Shown: positions 26,296-35,244, counted from the first letter of the stretch. The stretch: 64,000 nt of DNA from CAIUGU01 sp965279735 (GCA_965279735.1 OZ257260.1:3162001-3226000), one strand, 5' to 3'. A program made the numbers and translations. Notes: generated from the sequence alone by a model not told the origin.

Positions 26296-26385
26296 CTCGC
26301 CGGCAACCCCGCTATCCCGGACGACACGTCCCTCGGACCGGAGGCTTTGCGTCCCCGTCTTGCAACGGGTTTGCTTTTTGCGTGG
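26296..26385 (-). ncRNA. GEMM-I riboswitch 2, with A at the ligand-specificity position
   Basis: Same consensus as riboswitch 1 on the minus strand: GCAAACCCGTT, a GCAA GNRA loop, GACGGGGACGCAAAGCCTCCGG, a variable P3, and ATAGCGGGGTTGCCGG. The 5' segment reads GCAAAAAGCAAACC, so the GGG block is AAG; under Vc2 numbering position 20 is A instead of G. A20 is the signature of GEMM-Ib aptamers that recognise 3',3'-cGAMP or are promiscuous. It lies about 150 bp upstream of the six-repeat Ig protein. The numbering is from memory of the Vc2 structure. Confidence 0.88.
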
Positions 26386-26650
26386 GCGCAGAGTTACCAG
26401 TTAAAAACTTTCCGTAAAGATGTCTCCCGCGTCCGACGCTGTCGTTGTGATCCGACGTCGCCACATCACGACAGCGTGCGGCGAAAAACTTCGCGGCACG
26501 AACCATCGTTCAGATCTGCAAATGCAGAAGCGGGGAACATTTCATCGCCATCACCGCTAGTGACGAGTCGTCACAGGCGGGCCCTGTCAGCAAGGGAAGC
26601 GGCGTGGCAAGAAGCTGTGCGGAAAGCGCAGCGCTTGATTCGCTTCACGA
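26382..26650 (-). other. Leader/intergenic sequence between riboswitches 2 and 3
   Basis: No convincing gene. The only open frame (minus strand, 26312-26506) runs into riboswitch 2 and has no recognisable content. A 15-bp perfect palindrome GTGACGAGTCGTCAC lies at 26560-26574 and could be a regulator site or a hairpin. The stretch is either the spacer of one long leader carrying two aptamers or the scar of a lost gene. Confidence 0.5.
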
Positions 26651-26760
26651 TGCCAGGCGAGCGCCTGGCACCGGCAACCCCGCTATCCGCGATCACTCAA
26701 GATGATCGTTGGGACCGGAGGCTTTGCGTCACCGTCTCTCGACGGCTATGCCCTTGTTCG
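26651..26760 (-). ncRNA. GEMM-I riboswitch 3 with adjacent hairpin
   Basis: Minus strand: AAGGGCATAGCCGTC, a GAGA GNRA loop, GACGGTGACGCAAAGCCTCCGG, a long P3, then ATAGCGGGGTTGCCGG. Position 20 is G as in the canonical form, but J1/2 reads ATAG where the others have AAAC. An 8-bp perfect hairpin TGCCAGGC / GCCTGGCA (26651-26670) follows immediately, a likely expression platform. No gene follows before riboswitch 2, 270 bp downstream, so it is either the outer member of a tandem pair or an orphan. It starts about 135 bp past the HD-GYP gene stop. Confidence 0.88.
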
Positions 26761-26894
26761 ACGATTGGCAGTGTGGTGCAGCGGGAAGTTCCGCGGCATC
26801 GGACAGTCAGGCAATTCGGCGGGGATAGACCACGGAACGGACCTAGGACATTCCCCTAGATCGTCCTGGCCGCGGACGCCGGATCCCGAAATAA

Positions 26895-29180
26895 TCAGTC
26901 AGGCAGGGCGAATCCGTGCTGACGGAACAGGCGGGTACAAGCTGCGGCGACATGGGGATCGTAGCGTTTCCCTGCGTTCGCAGAGATTTCATCGAGTGCG
27001 GCTTCGACACCGAGCGCAGGTCGTGATGCGCGACGCGAGCACATCGCCTCGACCACATCGGCTACGCCGAGGATGCGTGCCTCGAGCAGAATGTCCTCAC
27101 CCTTGAGCCCGCGGGGATACCCGCTGCCGTCATATCGTTCGTGGTGCTGGTAGACGATCTCCGCCACCGGCGCCCCGAAGTCGATGGATGCAAGCAACTG
27201 CCTGCCTTCATCGGGATGGGCCTTCACCAGAGCCATTTCGTATTCGTTGAGACGTGAAGGCTTGCCCAGCACGCCTGCCGGAATCATCACGCTGCCAATG
27301 TCATGCAGGAGGCCGGCGATCCTGAGTACGTGCTGCTTCTGGCCGTCCATGCCCAGTTCTCGTCCGAGCGCGACCGCAAGCATGGCGACGCGAACGGCGC
27401 TGCCCGCGGTGTGAGGATCGTGATTTTCAACAATACGACTCAACGTATCGATCATTGCCTGCATCGCGACGTCGGCGCGCTGCAAGCCGCTCATGGTGCG
27501 GGAATAGGAACGCTTCGTCCTGACGACACGCCACAAGGCGTCGGCAAGCAACGTGAGTTCACGCTTGTCATCTTCGGTGTAATCCGTATCGCGGTTGGCC
27601 ACGCCGAGCAGAAGCAGCACGTCTTCACCCTCGACGAGTGGCACGACAACGCAGCGGGAGATATCAGGAATGCCTTCCGGGTGCGCCTTCAGCGTCACCG
27701 CATTGTCGAGCAGCACATGCTTGGTCCGCACGGTTTCCGCCCACAGTCCCGCCCTGCTCAATGTCCGCGCATCACCCTCGATGCTTTCCGCCTGGCCTTT
27801 CGCGACAGTGAAACGGCCGACGAGTGTCACCGTCTTTTTGTCCGGCGCTACGGTCAGGGCAACTGCCAACGGACTGCCCGTGATGGTCGCTGCCTGCTCG
27901 AGGACGCGGCGAATGAGCGCCGGCTCATCCAGCACGTCGGCCGACTGCAGTAACTCGAGTACAGCCTCGAGGCGTTGCTGGCCAAGCCGCTGGCGGACCA
28001 GGTCATCGCGATGCTGTGACACATCGCGTATGAACATGACGCGTCTGTCCGCGTGACCGTTGACTGCTCCGACCGTCACCTCGACGTCGAGGACCCCGCC
28101 ATCCTTGCGCCGATGCTTGGTTTCGTAACGGTTGCTGCCGCTCGCCCGCTCCAGATGCAGGCGGATCGTGTTCTCGCCAGGCACATTGAGCTCGAGGTCG
28201 GCCACGCTCATCTTGAGAAGCTCATCCTGCCGGTAGCCGGAAAGCCCGCAATACGCCGGATTGACCTCCAGCAGCCGCCCTTCCGAATCGACCAGCCAGT
28301 AACCGTCTGCTGCCGAGTCGATGACCGCGCGCTGCAACGCTGCCTGTCCCTGCAACAGCAGCGCCTTATTCTGCAGAGCCTGTTCTGCTTCGACACGCTC
28401 TGTCACGTCGCAGGCCGCAACCACTTCCGCACGCCGGCCGCTGAATTCAAAAGTACGGATATCCATCAACAGCCCAAGCAGCTGGCCATCCTTCCGGCGC
28501 TGCCATGTCAGGCCGGAAGGCAGAGGAGGACTTTCGCCCTGCGGCTCAAGCATGCCGCCTGACAGTGCCAGGAACTCGGGCCGCGTGTAGCCGAGAAGAT
28601 CCAGGGCTGCGTCGTTGACCATGACGTAGCGCCGCGTCTCCTGGTCGATGAGCCACAGTGGGCAGGGACTGGCTTCGAACAGTTTCCGGAAGTTGGTCTC
28701 GCCATCGGCGAACCGGCGATTCTGCGCCTGCAGTTCGGTGACCTGCGCCGCAAGCCGAATATTGGCCTCGTTCAGAACAGGCAGACGCGCGGTGCCAGTC
28801 CCCCGTCCCTTCACTTCGGCCAGCAGCTCGTCCACGGCCTTGATCAACGCGTCGGGTTCAGAAGGACGCGCCAGAAAGCGGTCGGCCTTCAGTTCATCGG
28901 CAAAGCGCTGGTACTTGGGATCGTCGTAGCGGGTGGTAAAGAATACGAAGGGAATGCCCTGCAGGTGCTCGTCCTGCTTCCACTTGCGGCACAGGGCAAA
29001 ACCGTCCATCTTCGGCAGCAGGATGTCGGAGATGACGAGGTGCGGCGGATCGCGCCGGGCAACCTCGAGGGCTTCCAGTCCATTGGCCGACCGCACGACC
29101 TTGTGGCCGCGGCCGGTAAACAGCTCATCGAGCACGCCCGATTCCGATTCGCGCTCGTAAGCAATGAGGATCGTACTCAT
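26895..29180 (-). CDS. HD-GYP cyclic-di-GMP phosphodiesterase with receiver-PAS-PAS-GAF input
   Basis: 761 residues: receiver-like domain (1-120), two PAS domains (about 165-265 and 285-390), GAF (about 405-550) and HD-GYP (575-761). The output domain is complete: HD at 626-627 in LLHDIGSVMIP and HHERYDGSGYPRGLKGEDI (679-697), so it should hydrolyse c-di-GMP to GMP. The receiver keeps Asp52 (ISDILLPKMDGF), but the usual acidic pair after strand 1 is YERE and the conserved Lys before Pro is Arg105, so phosphorylation is doubtful. Start at 29180 gives the receiver its normal N-terminus. It is immediately upstream of the riboswitch/Ig-repeat genes on the same strand. Confidence 0.9.
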   Translation of the reverse strand: MSTILIAYERESESGVLDELFTGRGHKVVRSANGLEALEVARRDPPHLVISDILLPKMDGFALCRKWKQDEHLQGIPFVFFTTRYDDPKYQRFADELKADRFLARPSEPDALIKAVDELLAEVKGRGTGTARLPVLNEANIRLAAQVTELQAQNRRFADGETNFRKLFEASPCPLWLIDQETRRYVMVNDAALDLLGYTRPEFLALSGGMLEPQGESPPLPSGLTWQRRKDGQLLGLLMDIRTFEFSGRRAEVVAACDVTERVEAEQALQNKALLLQGQAALQRAVIDSAADGYWLVDSEGRLLEVNPAYCGLSGYRQDELLKMSVADLELNVPGENTIRLHLERASGSNRYETKHRRKDGGVLDVEVTVGAVNGHADRRVMFIRDVSQHRDDLVRQRLGQQRLEAVLELLQSADVLDEPALIRRVLEQAATITGSPLAVALTVAPDKKTVTLVGRFTVAKGQAESIEGDARTLSRAGLWAETVRTKHVLLDNAVTLKAHPEGIPDISRCVVVPLVEGEDVLLLLGVANRDTDYTEDDKRELTLLADALWRVVRTKRSYSRTMSGLQRADVAMQAMIDTLSRIVENHDPHTAGSAVRVAMLAVALGRELGMDGQKQHVLRIAGLLHDIGSVMIPAGVLGKPSRLNEYEMALVKAHPDEGRQLLASIDFGAPVAEIVYQHHERYDGSGYPRGLKGEDILLEARILGVADVVEAMCSRRASRPALGVEAALDEISANAGKRYDPHVAAACTRLFRQHGFALPD

Positions 29181-29491
29181 GCCTGCCCCATTCCCTTCTT
29201 GTGGCCCCGGTGGGCGCTCGAATACAGCCCGCGTGAGTATGCCCGGGAGCGGCGCTTTGTCCACTCCAACACGCTGTCTTCCCGGTGCATGCCCCGGCTT
29301 GGATCATCCATACCGAAGAAAGCAGGCATGCAGCAGGGTCGGTGCATGCTCCATCGGTGCAAAAAAACGTCTGCTTTGGGCGACCCGATGCAGCGTGTGT
29401 GTTCAAAACCCGGACACGCGTCTCAGTTCCAGAACCCATCCCAAGTAGCATGGTACAAGTTCGCGCACCGGGGGTTTGAAGGAGCGTCGCC
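29181..29491. other. Divergent intergenic region between the HD-GYP and TonB genes
   Basis: No gene seen. It should hold both divergent promoters, but no strong -35/-10 pair stands out. The self-complementary GCATGC occurs three times within about 65 bp (near 29287, 29327 and 29344), which could be regulator sites. Confidence 0.4.
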
Positions 29492-31453
29492 ATGTCTCAG
29501 GTTGATGCAATGCGTATGGAGGACGATCCAGCCATGGAAGCCGGTACCGTAACCCCATTTCCGGATCAGTCCGGTCGCAGGGACGCTGCGCGAACTGTCG
29601 TGCTTGTCTTCACCCGCGACGCCACGCTCATCGACACGGTGCGCAAGGCGGCCCCGCGTGATGCGACAGTGATCCATGCGCCTGATCTCGACCAGGCCTC
29701 CGACCAGTTACCCACGTCCCAGCCCGACGTAGTGGTGCTGGATGCCGCCAGCGCGCCCGACGTTGCGCGCATGGCCGCGCAGATCACCAGGCAGTTTCCT
29801 GATCTCGTGATCATCGTTGCCGGGCGCCGCGAGGAAAGCGCGAGCCTGATGAAGCTCACCGCGACAGGCCAGGTTTATCGCTTCCTGCTGGTACCGCTTG
29901 CGGTTGGCCAGACACGGCTGACACTCGAAGCGGCCTTGCGCAGGCATGTCGAACGCAGCATTGAAGGTACGCAACCCGTAGAGGCCTCGACCCCTGCACC
30001 TCCGGAAAAGCCCGGCAATAGCAGGACTCTGGTGTTCGCGGGAATTGTCGTAGTGGCGGTAGCAGCCATCGCAGGTTGGTTCTTCACGCAGCCGGATTCC
30101 GGCAATGACGCCTCTGTTTCGACAACGTCGGCTGTCCCTGCAGCCGCGGAAAAGGCTGCCACTCCTGCGGCAACCCAAGCCCAAGCCGAATTGGCACTGG
30201 CAACCCAGGCCATGGAAAAGCAGCAGTACGTGGAACCGGCAGGGACCAGCGCGCTCGATCACTATCGCGCCGCTCTCGCCATCGACTCCGGGAATGCACA
30301 GGCGCTTGCTGGCATACAGTCAGTTGCGGATCGCATCGTTGAAAATGCTGAGACCGCGCTTCTCGCTGAAAAACTTGATCAGGCGGTTGCCGCCCTGGAG
30401 CTCGCACGCAATATCCAGCCTACCCATGCCCGACTGACATTTCTCGATTCCCAGGTGCAACGCGAACGGGAACGACTGCAGCTGACCCAGGCGCGCGACG
30501 TCAATACGCGCTTGCGAAACGTCCTGAACTCGGCCACGCAGCGGATGGAAACCGGGCGCCTCCTGACGCCAGCGGGCCAGAGCGCACGCGACGCGTTGCA
30601 GGAAGCAAGACGCATCGATGCTACTGATCCTGCCGTCATCCAGGGATATCGCGATCTCACCAATCGTGTATTGAACGATGCAGACCGCGCACTCTCGGCG
30701 GGACAACGCGAACAGGCCGCCATTCTCGTGGCAGCGGCACGGGAGCTCAGCCCGTCCGAGGCCAGGGTTGCCGCCTTCGAACGAGCTTTGGCCGACCCTG
30801 CGCAGACCGCGCCTCCCGCAAGACCCGTTGCACCTGCTGCTGTCCCGACGGCGGCAGCCGAAACGGTCATCGCCAGGGCTCGCCTGGCGGAAGGCCGTCT
30901 GCTTGATCCGGCGGGCGACAGTGCCCGCGACCACCTTCAGGCTGCACGGACGGCTGACGCCAACGATGCGGAAACACAGCGTCTGCTGGTTGACCTGAAG
31001 ACGAAACTGATCGATTCCGGCCGCCAGTCCCTCGGGACGCAGGATGTTGAAGGCGCCGAACGGGCGCTGCGGGCAGCGGCTGATCTCGGTGTTCGCGGCA
31101 ATGAGGAGACTCTTGCTGCCGCCCAGCGGGATCTCGACCGGCAGCGGGCTGATCGTGATTTCCGCCGCAATGTGGTCTCGGCAGGATCACTGAACCGTAC
31201 CCGCACCGTGCAACCCGAGTATCCCGAGGTCGCGCGGCGCCGCGGAGTGGAAGGCTGGGTAGACGTGACCTTCACGGTAACGCCCACGGGAACCGTCACT
31301 GATGCTGCTGTCACCAGCTCCAATCCTGCAGACGTGTTCGATGCAGCCGCGATCGCAGCGATCAGCAACTGGCGCTTCGAGCCCGTTGTCCGGGCAGGCA
31401 GCGCCGTTCCGCAACGGGCTGCTGCACGGCTTCGTTTCGATATCCAGAACTGA
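29492..31453 (+). CDS. TonB-family energy transducer with cytoplasmic receiver-like domain
   Basis: 653 residues with an unusual order: a receiver-like domain (about 34-150, TVVLVFTRDATLIDTV...VVVLDAASAPDVARM with Asp84 in the phospho-acceptor position), a transmembrane helix (179-198), a periplasmic helical region with three repeats of the type GRLLxPAGxSARDxLQxAR, and a C-terminal TonB domain (PEYPEVARRRGVEGWVDVTF...NWRFEP). TonB proteins normally have only a short cytoplasmic tail. The receiver's conserved Lys is missing (FLLVPLAV), so it is likely a pseudo-receiver. AGGAG lies ahead of the ATG. It may energise TonB-dependent receptors such as that at 56272-58449. Confidence 0.85.
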   Translation: MSQVDAMRMEDDPAMEAGTVTPFPDQSGRRDAARTVVLVFTRDATLIDTVRKAAPRDATVIHAPDLDQASDQLPTSQPDVVVLDAASAPDVARMAAQITRQFPDLVIIVAGRREESASLMKLTATGQVYRFLLVPLAVGQTRLTLEAALRRHVERSIEGTQPVEASTPAPPEKPGNSRTLVFAGIVVVAVAAIAGWFFTQPDSGNDASVSTTSAVPAAAEKAATPAATQAQAELALATQAMEKQQYVEPAGTSALDHYRAALAIDSGNAQALAGIQSVADRIVENAETALLAEKLDQAVAALELARNIQPTHARLTFLDSQVQRERERLQLTQARDVNTRLRNVLNSATQRMETGRLLTPAGQSARDALQEARRIDATDPAVIQGYRDLTNRVLNDADRALSAGQREQAAILVAAARELSPSEARVAAFERALADPAQTAPPARPVAPAAVPTAAAETVIARARLAEGRLLDPAGDSARDHLQAARTADANDAETQRLLVDLKTKLIDSGRQSLGTQDVEGAERALRAAADLGVRGNEETLAAAQRDLDRQRADRDFRRNVVSAGSLNRTRTVQPEYPEVARRRGVEGWVDVTFTVTPTGTVTDAAVTSSNPADVFDAAAIAAISNWRFEPVVRAGSAVPQRAAARLRFDIQN

Positions 31454-31462
31454 CCCGTACGG

Positions 31463-32947
31463 CTACAGCCAGCGATGAATGACGGGTAGCCGCTGATAGA
31501 TCCACGCGAGGCAGCGTCTCAGGAAGCCTGCCTCGGGTTCCCTCTGCAACTCTTCCATGCCCTCGGCCCGCCAGCGCAGGCGTGGCCGCCGCCCTTCTCC
31601 CCCCAGTACAACCTCAAAACTGGTCTCGGCCGCAAACGCACGCTCGATGGCAGCGGCCATTTCCTGTGCGAGCCCTGTGCTCTTCACGATCAAGCCGATT
31701 TCAGTGTTGATGTAGAGCGAGCGCGGATCGAAGTTCAGCGTGCCGACGAACACCGTGTCGCGATCCAGCACTGCGGCCTTCGAATGCACGCTCGCTCGTG
31801 AACCCACTCGCGTCCCGACCGCCGTCGCTTCGCGTCGGGCAGCTCGACTGCGGACCTCGAACAGCCGCACACCGATCTGCAGCAGTGACGGCCGCGAAGC
31901 CGCGTAACCCGCATGCGCCGCGATCACATCATTGGAAGCAAGCGAATTCGTGAGCACCGTAATCGTGACTCCCTTTTCCCTCAAGAATCGCAGCACCGCC
32001 AGCGACTGCGCATCCGGAACGAAGTAGGCCGTTTCGATCAGCAGCTCGTGATCGATTTCCTGCAGGAGAGCCAGCATCGCCCGGGCCATTCGCGGCGGCG
32101 CCGCGCCTCCCACTTTCTCCGGCAGGTCGTAGACAGTACGTGCATGACCCCAGTGCAACCGGGAACGCAGGCTTTCGATCTGTGCAACAAGATCGGCGCG
32201 GGTGAGATGCGAATAGCCCTTGAGCGATGCCTTGTGCAGCCGGAAACGGCGCAGGCGGCGAAACCAGCGCCGGACGAAGCGCTTCGTCGGCCGGAAAACC
32301 GTCAGCTTGCGCACCGGAACCGCGAGCTTGCTCTGCCAGAATGCCTCGAAGCTGCCGTCGATCTCGCTGACCACGGGCCCGAGCGTCAGCAGATCGAGAT
32401 CGCGGAAATTCGCCTTCTCGCTCGCGGCAAAGTATTCGTCACCGATGTTGCGGCCACCGACAATCGCCAGACAGTCGTCCGCGACGAACGTCTTGTTGTG
32501 CATCCGGTGATTCAGCCGGTTGCCTTCCCGGATCGCTTCCAGCAATCGTGACCAGCTGGGCCAGATGCGCGCACGAAACGGGTTGAAGATGCGGACTTCG
32601 ATGTTGCGGTGACTGTCGAGGGTCGCGAGCCCGGTATCCCTGCCGGCGAGATGGATGTCATCGATCAGCATGCGCACGCGAACGCCGCGATCTGCGGCAT
32701 CCAGCATGCAGCGAGCCAGCAACCGGCCCGTTGCGTCGTCGTGCCAGAGGTAGTACTGCACATCGAGCGTGCGCGTCGCGAGTCCGGCGAGGGCCAGTCG
32801 CATGAGCAGCGCGTCCCTGCCGTCCTCGAGCAGAGCAAAGCCCGACTCTGCCGGGTGAGTCGTCGCTGCCTCGGCAGCAAAACGCCCGAGTAACTCTTCC
32901 GGGGGAGAGACGGTGGCGATGCTTCCTGTCAGTGTCTGCTCATTCAC
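31463..32947 (-). CDS. Phospholipase D-family protein, cardiolipin synthase C-like
   Basis: 494 residues with two HKD motifs: HNKTFVADDCLAIVGGRNIGDEYF (first) and VHSKAAVLDRDTVFVGTLNFD (second). The pair forms one active site that transfers phosphatidyl groups. The lack of N-terminal membrane helices and the LDVQYYLWHDDATGRLL start match the ClsC type, which makes cardiolipin from phosphatidylglycerol and phosphatidylethanolamine. The frame starts with GTG at 32947. It converges with the TonB gene (10 bp apart) and is divergent from the MATE gene. Confidence 0.87.
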   Translation of the reverse strand: MNEQTLTGSIATVSPPEELLGRFAAEAATTHPAESGFALLEDGRDALLMRLALAGLATRTLDVQYYLWHDDATGRLLARCMLDAADRGVRVRMLIDDIHLAGRDTGLATLDSHRNIEVRIFNPFRARIWPSWSRLLEAIREGNRLNHRMHNKTFVADDCLAIVGGRNIGDEYFAASEKANFRDLDLLTLGPVVSEIDGSFEAFWQSKLAVPVRKLTVFRPTKRFVRRWFRRLRRFRLHKASLKGYSHLTRADLVAQIESLRSRLHWGHARTVYDLPEKVGGAAPPRMARAMLALLQEIDHELLIETAYFVPDAQSLAVLRFLREKGVTITVLTNSLASNDVIAAHAGYAASRPSLLQIGVRLFEVRSRAARREATAVGTRVGSRASVHSKAAVLDRDTVFVGTLNFDPRSLYINTEIGLIVKSTGLAQEMAAAIERAFAAETSFEVVLGGEGRRPRLRWRAEGMEELQREPEAGFLRRCLAWIYQRLPVIHRWL

Positions 32948-33080
32948 AGCGGGCGAGTCTAGTCGAATCTCCCAGGGAACCCGTGCAGAGGTTCCTTTGG
33001 TTGAATCGCCAGGACGTTGACGCTACCCTGCGCGGCCCTCGCAAGGAGCGAATCGGCCCCATCGGGCTTGAGGAGCTGCA

Positions 33081-34514
33081 ATGGCCACCCGACTCGAAGA
33101 CATGGAGCACAGCCGACGTCTGCCCGGCCAGCTGGTCGAGCACGGACAGCTGCGTGTCGACTGGCGCCTGGTGCTCGGCCTCGCCGGACCTTTCGTGGCG
33201 AACAGTGCAGTGCAGGCGGTACTCAATCTCACTGACACCTGGTTCCTCGGGCGCATCTCGACGCAGGCTCTTGCCGCCATCGCGTCGATTCACTGGATCG
33301 TGCTCGTGTTCATCATGCTGCTCGGGGGCGTGGGTCTTGCCGTGCAGACGATCGTCGCGCAGGCCTATGGTGGACGGCGCAGGCTGCGCGCGGCGCAGGC
33401 CACCTGGACGGCACTGTGGGCGGCACTGGCGACTGCACCCTTGTTTGTCATCATCGCCTTCAGCGGTGGAGCGCTGCTTTCGATCTTCGACCTGGATCCC
33501 GCGGTGAGTGCTCTTGCTCTTGAATACTGGGAGCCGCGCATGATCGGCGCGACTGCAGGCGTAGCGCTGTGGGCGGTCTTGGGTTTCTTCAATGGCATCG
33601 CCCGACCCGGGATCACGCTGGTCGTGAATCTCGGCGTTGCAGCGCTCAATGCGATCCTGAACCAGATCTTCATCTTCGAAATGGGGATGGGCATCGCCGG
33701 CTCCGCCTGGGCAACTACCATTGCGCTGGTGTGCGGCGTGATAGCCTCGATGGCGGTTTTCCTGGGCCCACGCGTCCATCACGAGTTCAAATCACGCTTT
33801 ACCTGGCATCTGCATTTCGGCCGACTGCTGTCGCAGCTGAAATTCGGTTTCCCCATGGGCCTGTTATTCGCGGCGGACCTCATCGGCTTCGCGCTGTTCC
33901 AGCTGATGCAGGTTCGCTTGAGTTCCGTGGATGGAGCCGCCACGCAGATCGCGATGATGCTCACGTCGATTGCCTACATGCCGGCGCTGGGCTTCGCGAT
34001 GACAGGAACGACGCTCGTCGGCCAGTCGATTGGTGCCGGCGACAAGAACTGGGCCCGTCGTATCGGCAACTCGATCATCGCCCTGTGCACAGGCTACATG
34101 GCCATCGTCGGTCTGCTGATTGCTATAGCCGGCCCGTGGCTGCTTCCCGCTTTCGTGCCCGCCAGCGATCCCTTGGCGGCCGAAGTCATTCGCACCGGGA
34201 AGACGATTCTCTGGATTGCCGCGGCGTATCAGTTGTTCGACGGACTCAACTTCGGTTCCAGCTTCTGCCTGCGCGGAGCGGGGGACGCCATCGTGCCGGC
34301 CATGATGGTCATCGTGCTGTCGTGGGTGCTGTTCGTGCCGGCTGCGCACATGTTGTCGTTCGCGCCCGGCCAGGGTTGGGTGGACTGGTTGCCGCAGTTC
34401 GGCCTGGGTGCCATCGGTGGCTGGATCGCCGCCGTGCTGTACATCTGCGCGCTCGGCCTCACGATGTTCTTCCGCTGGCGCTCGGGCGCCTGGCAGAACA
34501 TCACTCTTCGCTAG
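33081..34514 (+). CDS. MATE-family multidrug efflux transporter
   Basis: 477 residues with twelve predicted helices in two homologous halves, each with typical MATE sequence (ALAAIASIHWIVLVFIMLLG; VQTIVAQAYGG; later ALGFAMTGTTLVGQSIGAGD). These exporters exchange cationic drugs for sodium or protons in the inner membrane. AGGAG lies 6 bp before the ATG. The 3' end overlaps rluF by 14 bp on the opposite strand. The substrate cannot be inferred. Confidence 0.88.
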   Translation: MATRLEDMEHSRRLPGQLVEHGQLRVDWRLVLGLAGPFVANSAVQAVLNLTDTWFLGRISTQALAAIASIHWIVLVFIMLLGGVGLAVQTIVAQAYGGRRRLRAAQATWTALWAALATAPLFVIIAFSGGALLSIFDLDPAVSALALEYWEPRMIGATAGVALWAVLGFFNGIARPGITLVVNLGVAALNAILNQIFIFEMGMGIAGSAWATTIALVCGVIASMAVFLGPRVHHEFKSRFTWHLHFGRLLSQLKFGFPMGLLFAADLIGFALFQLMQVRLSSVDGAATQIAMMLTSIAYMPALGFAMTGTTLVGQSIGAGDKNWARRIGNSIIALCTGYMAIVGLLIAIAGPWLLPAFVPASDPLAAEVIRTGKTILWIAAAYQLFDGLNFGSSFCLRGAGDAIVPAMMVIVLSWVLFVPAAHMLSFAPGQGWVDWLPQFGLGAIGGWIAAVLYICALGLTMFFRWRSGAWQNITLR

Positions 34515-35211
34515 GCAGACCCTCGCTGAGCTCTGGGAGCAGGCCTACAAGCTCAGGGTTCGTGAGTGCGCGCCAGCGACCCAAGGGCAAGTCACCGAGC
34601 CGGACGTTCATGATGCGCACCCGCTGCAGCCGCCGCACGGTGTAACCCAATGCGGAACACATGCGCCGGATCTGCCGGTTCATGCCCTGCGTCAGGACAA
34701 TGCGGAAAACATTCTTCGACACGAGATTGATGCGGCAAGGCTCGGTGAGTCGTCCCAGCACACGTACGCCACTCGACATGCTGGACAGGAAGAGATCGGT
34801 GACAGGGCGGTCGACGGTGACGATGTATTCCTTCTCGTGCTCGTTCTCGGCGCGCAGGATGGAATTGACGATGTCGCCGTTGTTCGTGAGCAGGATCAGT
34901 CCGTCCGAATCCTTGTCGAGTCGGCCGATCGGGAAGATCCGCTCCGGATAGCTCAGGAAATCGATGATGTTGCCGGCGACGCTGCGATTGGTCGTGCACT
35001 CGACGCCCGTGGGTTTGTTGAGCATGAGGTAGACAGCAGTCCGGCGATCGCCCAACGGCTGCCCGTCCAGACGCACGTCATCCGCATCCGTCACCTGTGT
35101 ACCCAGAACGGCCACCACACCGTTGACGGAAATGCGACCGGCTTCGATCCATTTGTCCGCCTCGCGTCGCGAGCAGACCCCTCGTTCGCCGATGAATTTG
35201 TTGATTCGCAT
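34501..35211 (-). CDS. rluF: 23S rRNA pseudouridine synthase RluF-like
   Basis: 236 residues: an S4 RNA-binding domain (1-50, MRINKFIGERGVCSRREADK) and the RsuA/RluBEF catalytic domain with Asp99 in GRLDKDSDGLILLTN. The stretch HEKEYIVTVDRPVTD and the segment GMNRQIRRMCSALGYTVRRLQRVRIMN match RluF, which modifies U2604 of 23S rRNA (and tRNA-Tyr U35 in E. coli), better than RluB or RluE. Convergent overlap with the MATE gene. It lies 33 bp past the malQ stop on the same strand. Confidence 0.88.
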   Translation of the reverse strand: MRINKFIGERGVCSRREADKWIEAGRISVNGVVAVLGTQVTDADDVRLDGQPLGDRRTAVYLMLNKPTGVECTTNRSVAGNIIDFLSYPERIFPIGRLDKDSDGLILLTNNGDIVNSILRAENEHEKEYIVTVDRPVTDLFLSSMSSGVRVLGRLTEPCRINLVSKNVFRIVLTQGMNRQIRRMCSALGYTVRRLQRVRIMNVRLGDLPLGRWRALTNPELVGLLPELSEGLPSEE

Positions 35212-35244
35212 GCGCGCGCAGGCTACGGGCTGCGCAGCCCAAGA

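Noticed and set aside
26312..26506. 64-codon minus-strand open frame between riboswitches 2 and 3
   Set aside because: It runs into the riboswitch 2 aptamer, has no family resemblance and no clear ribosome site.
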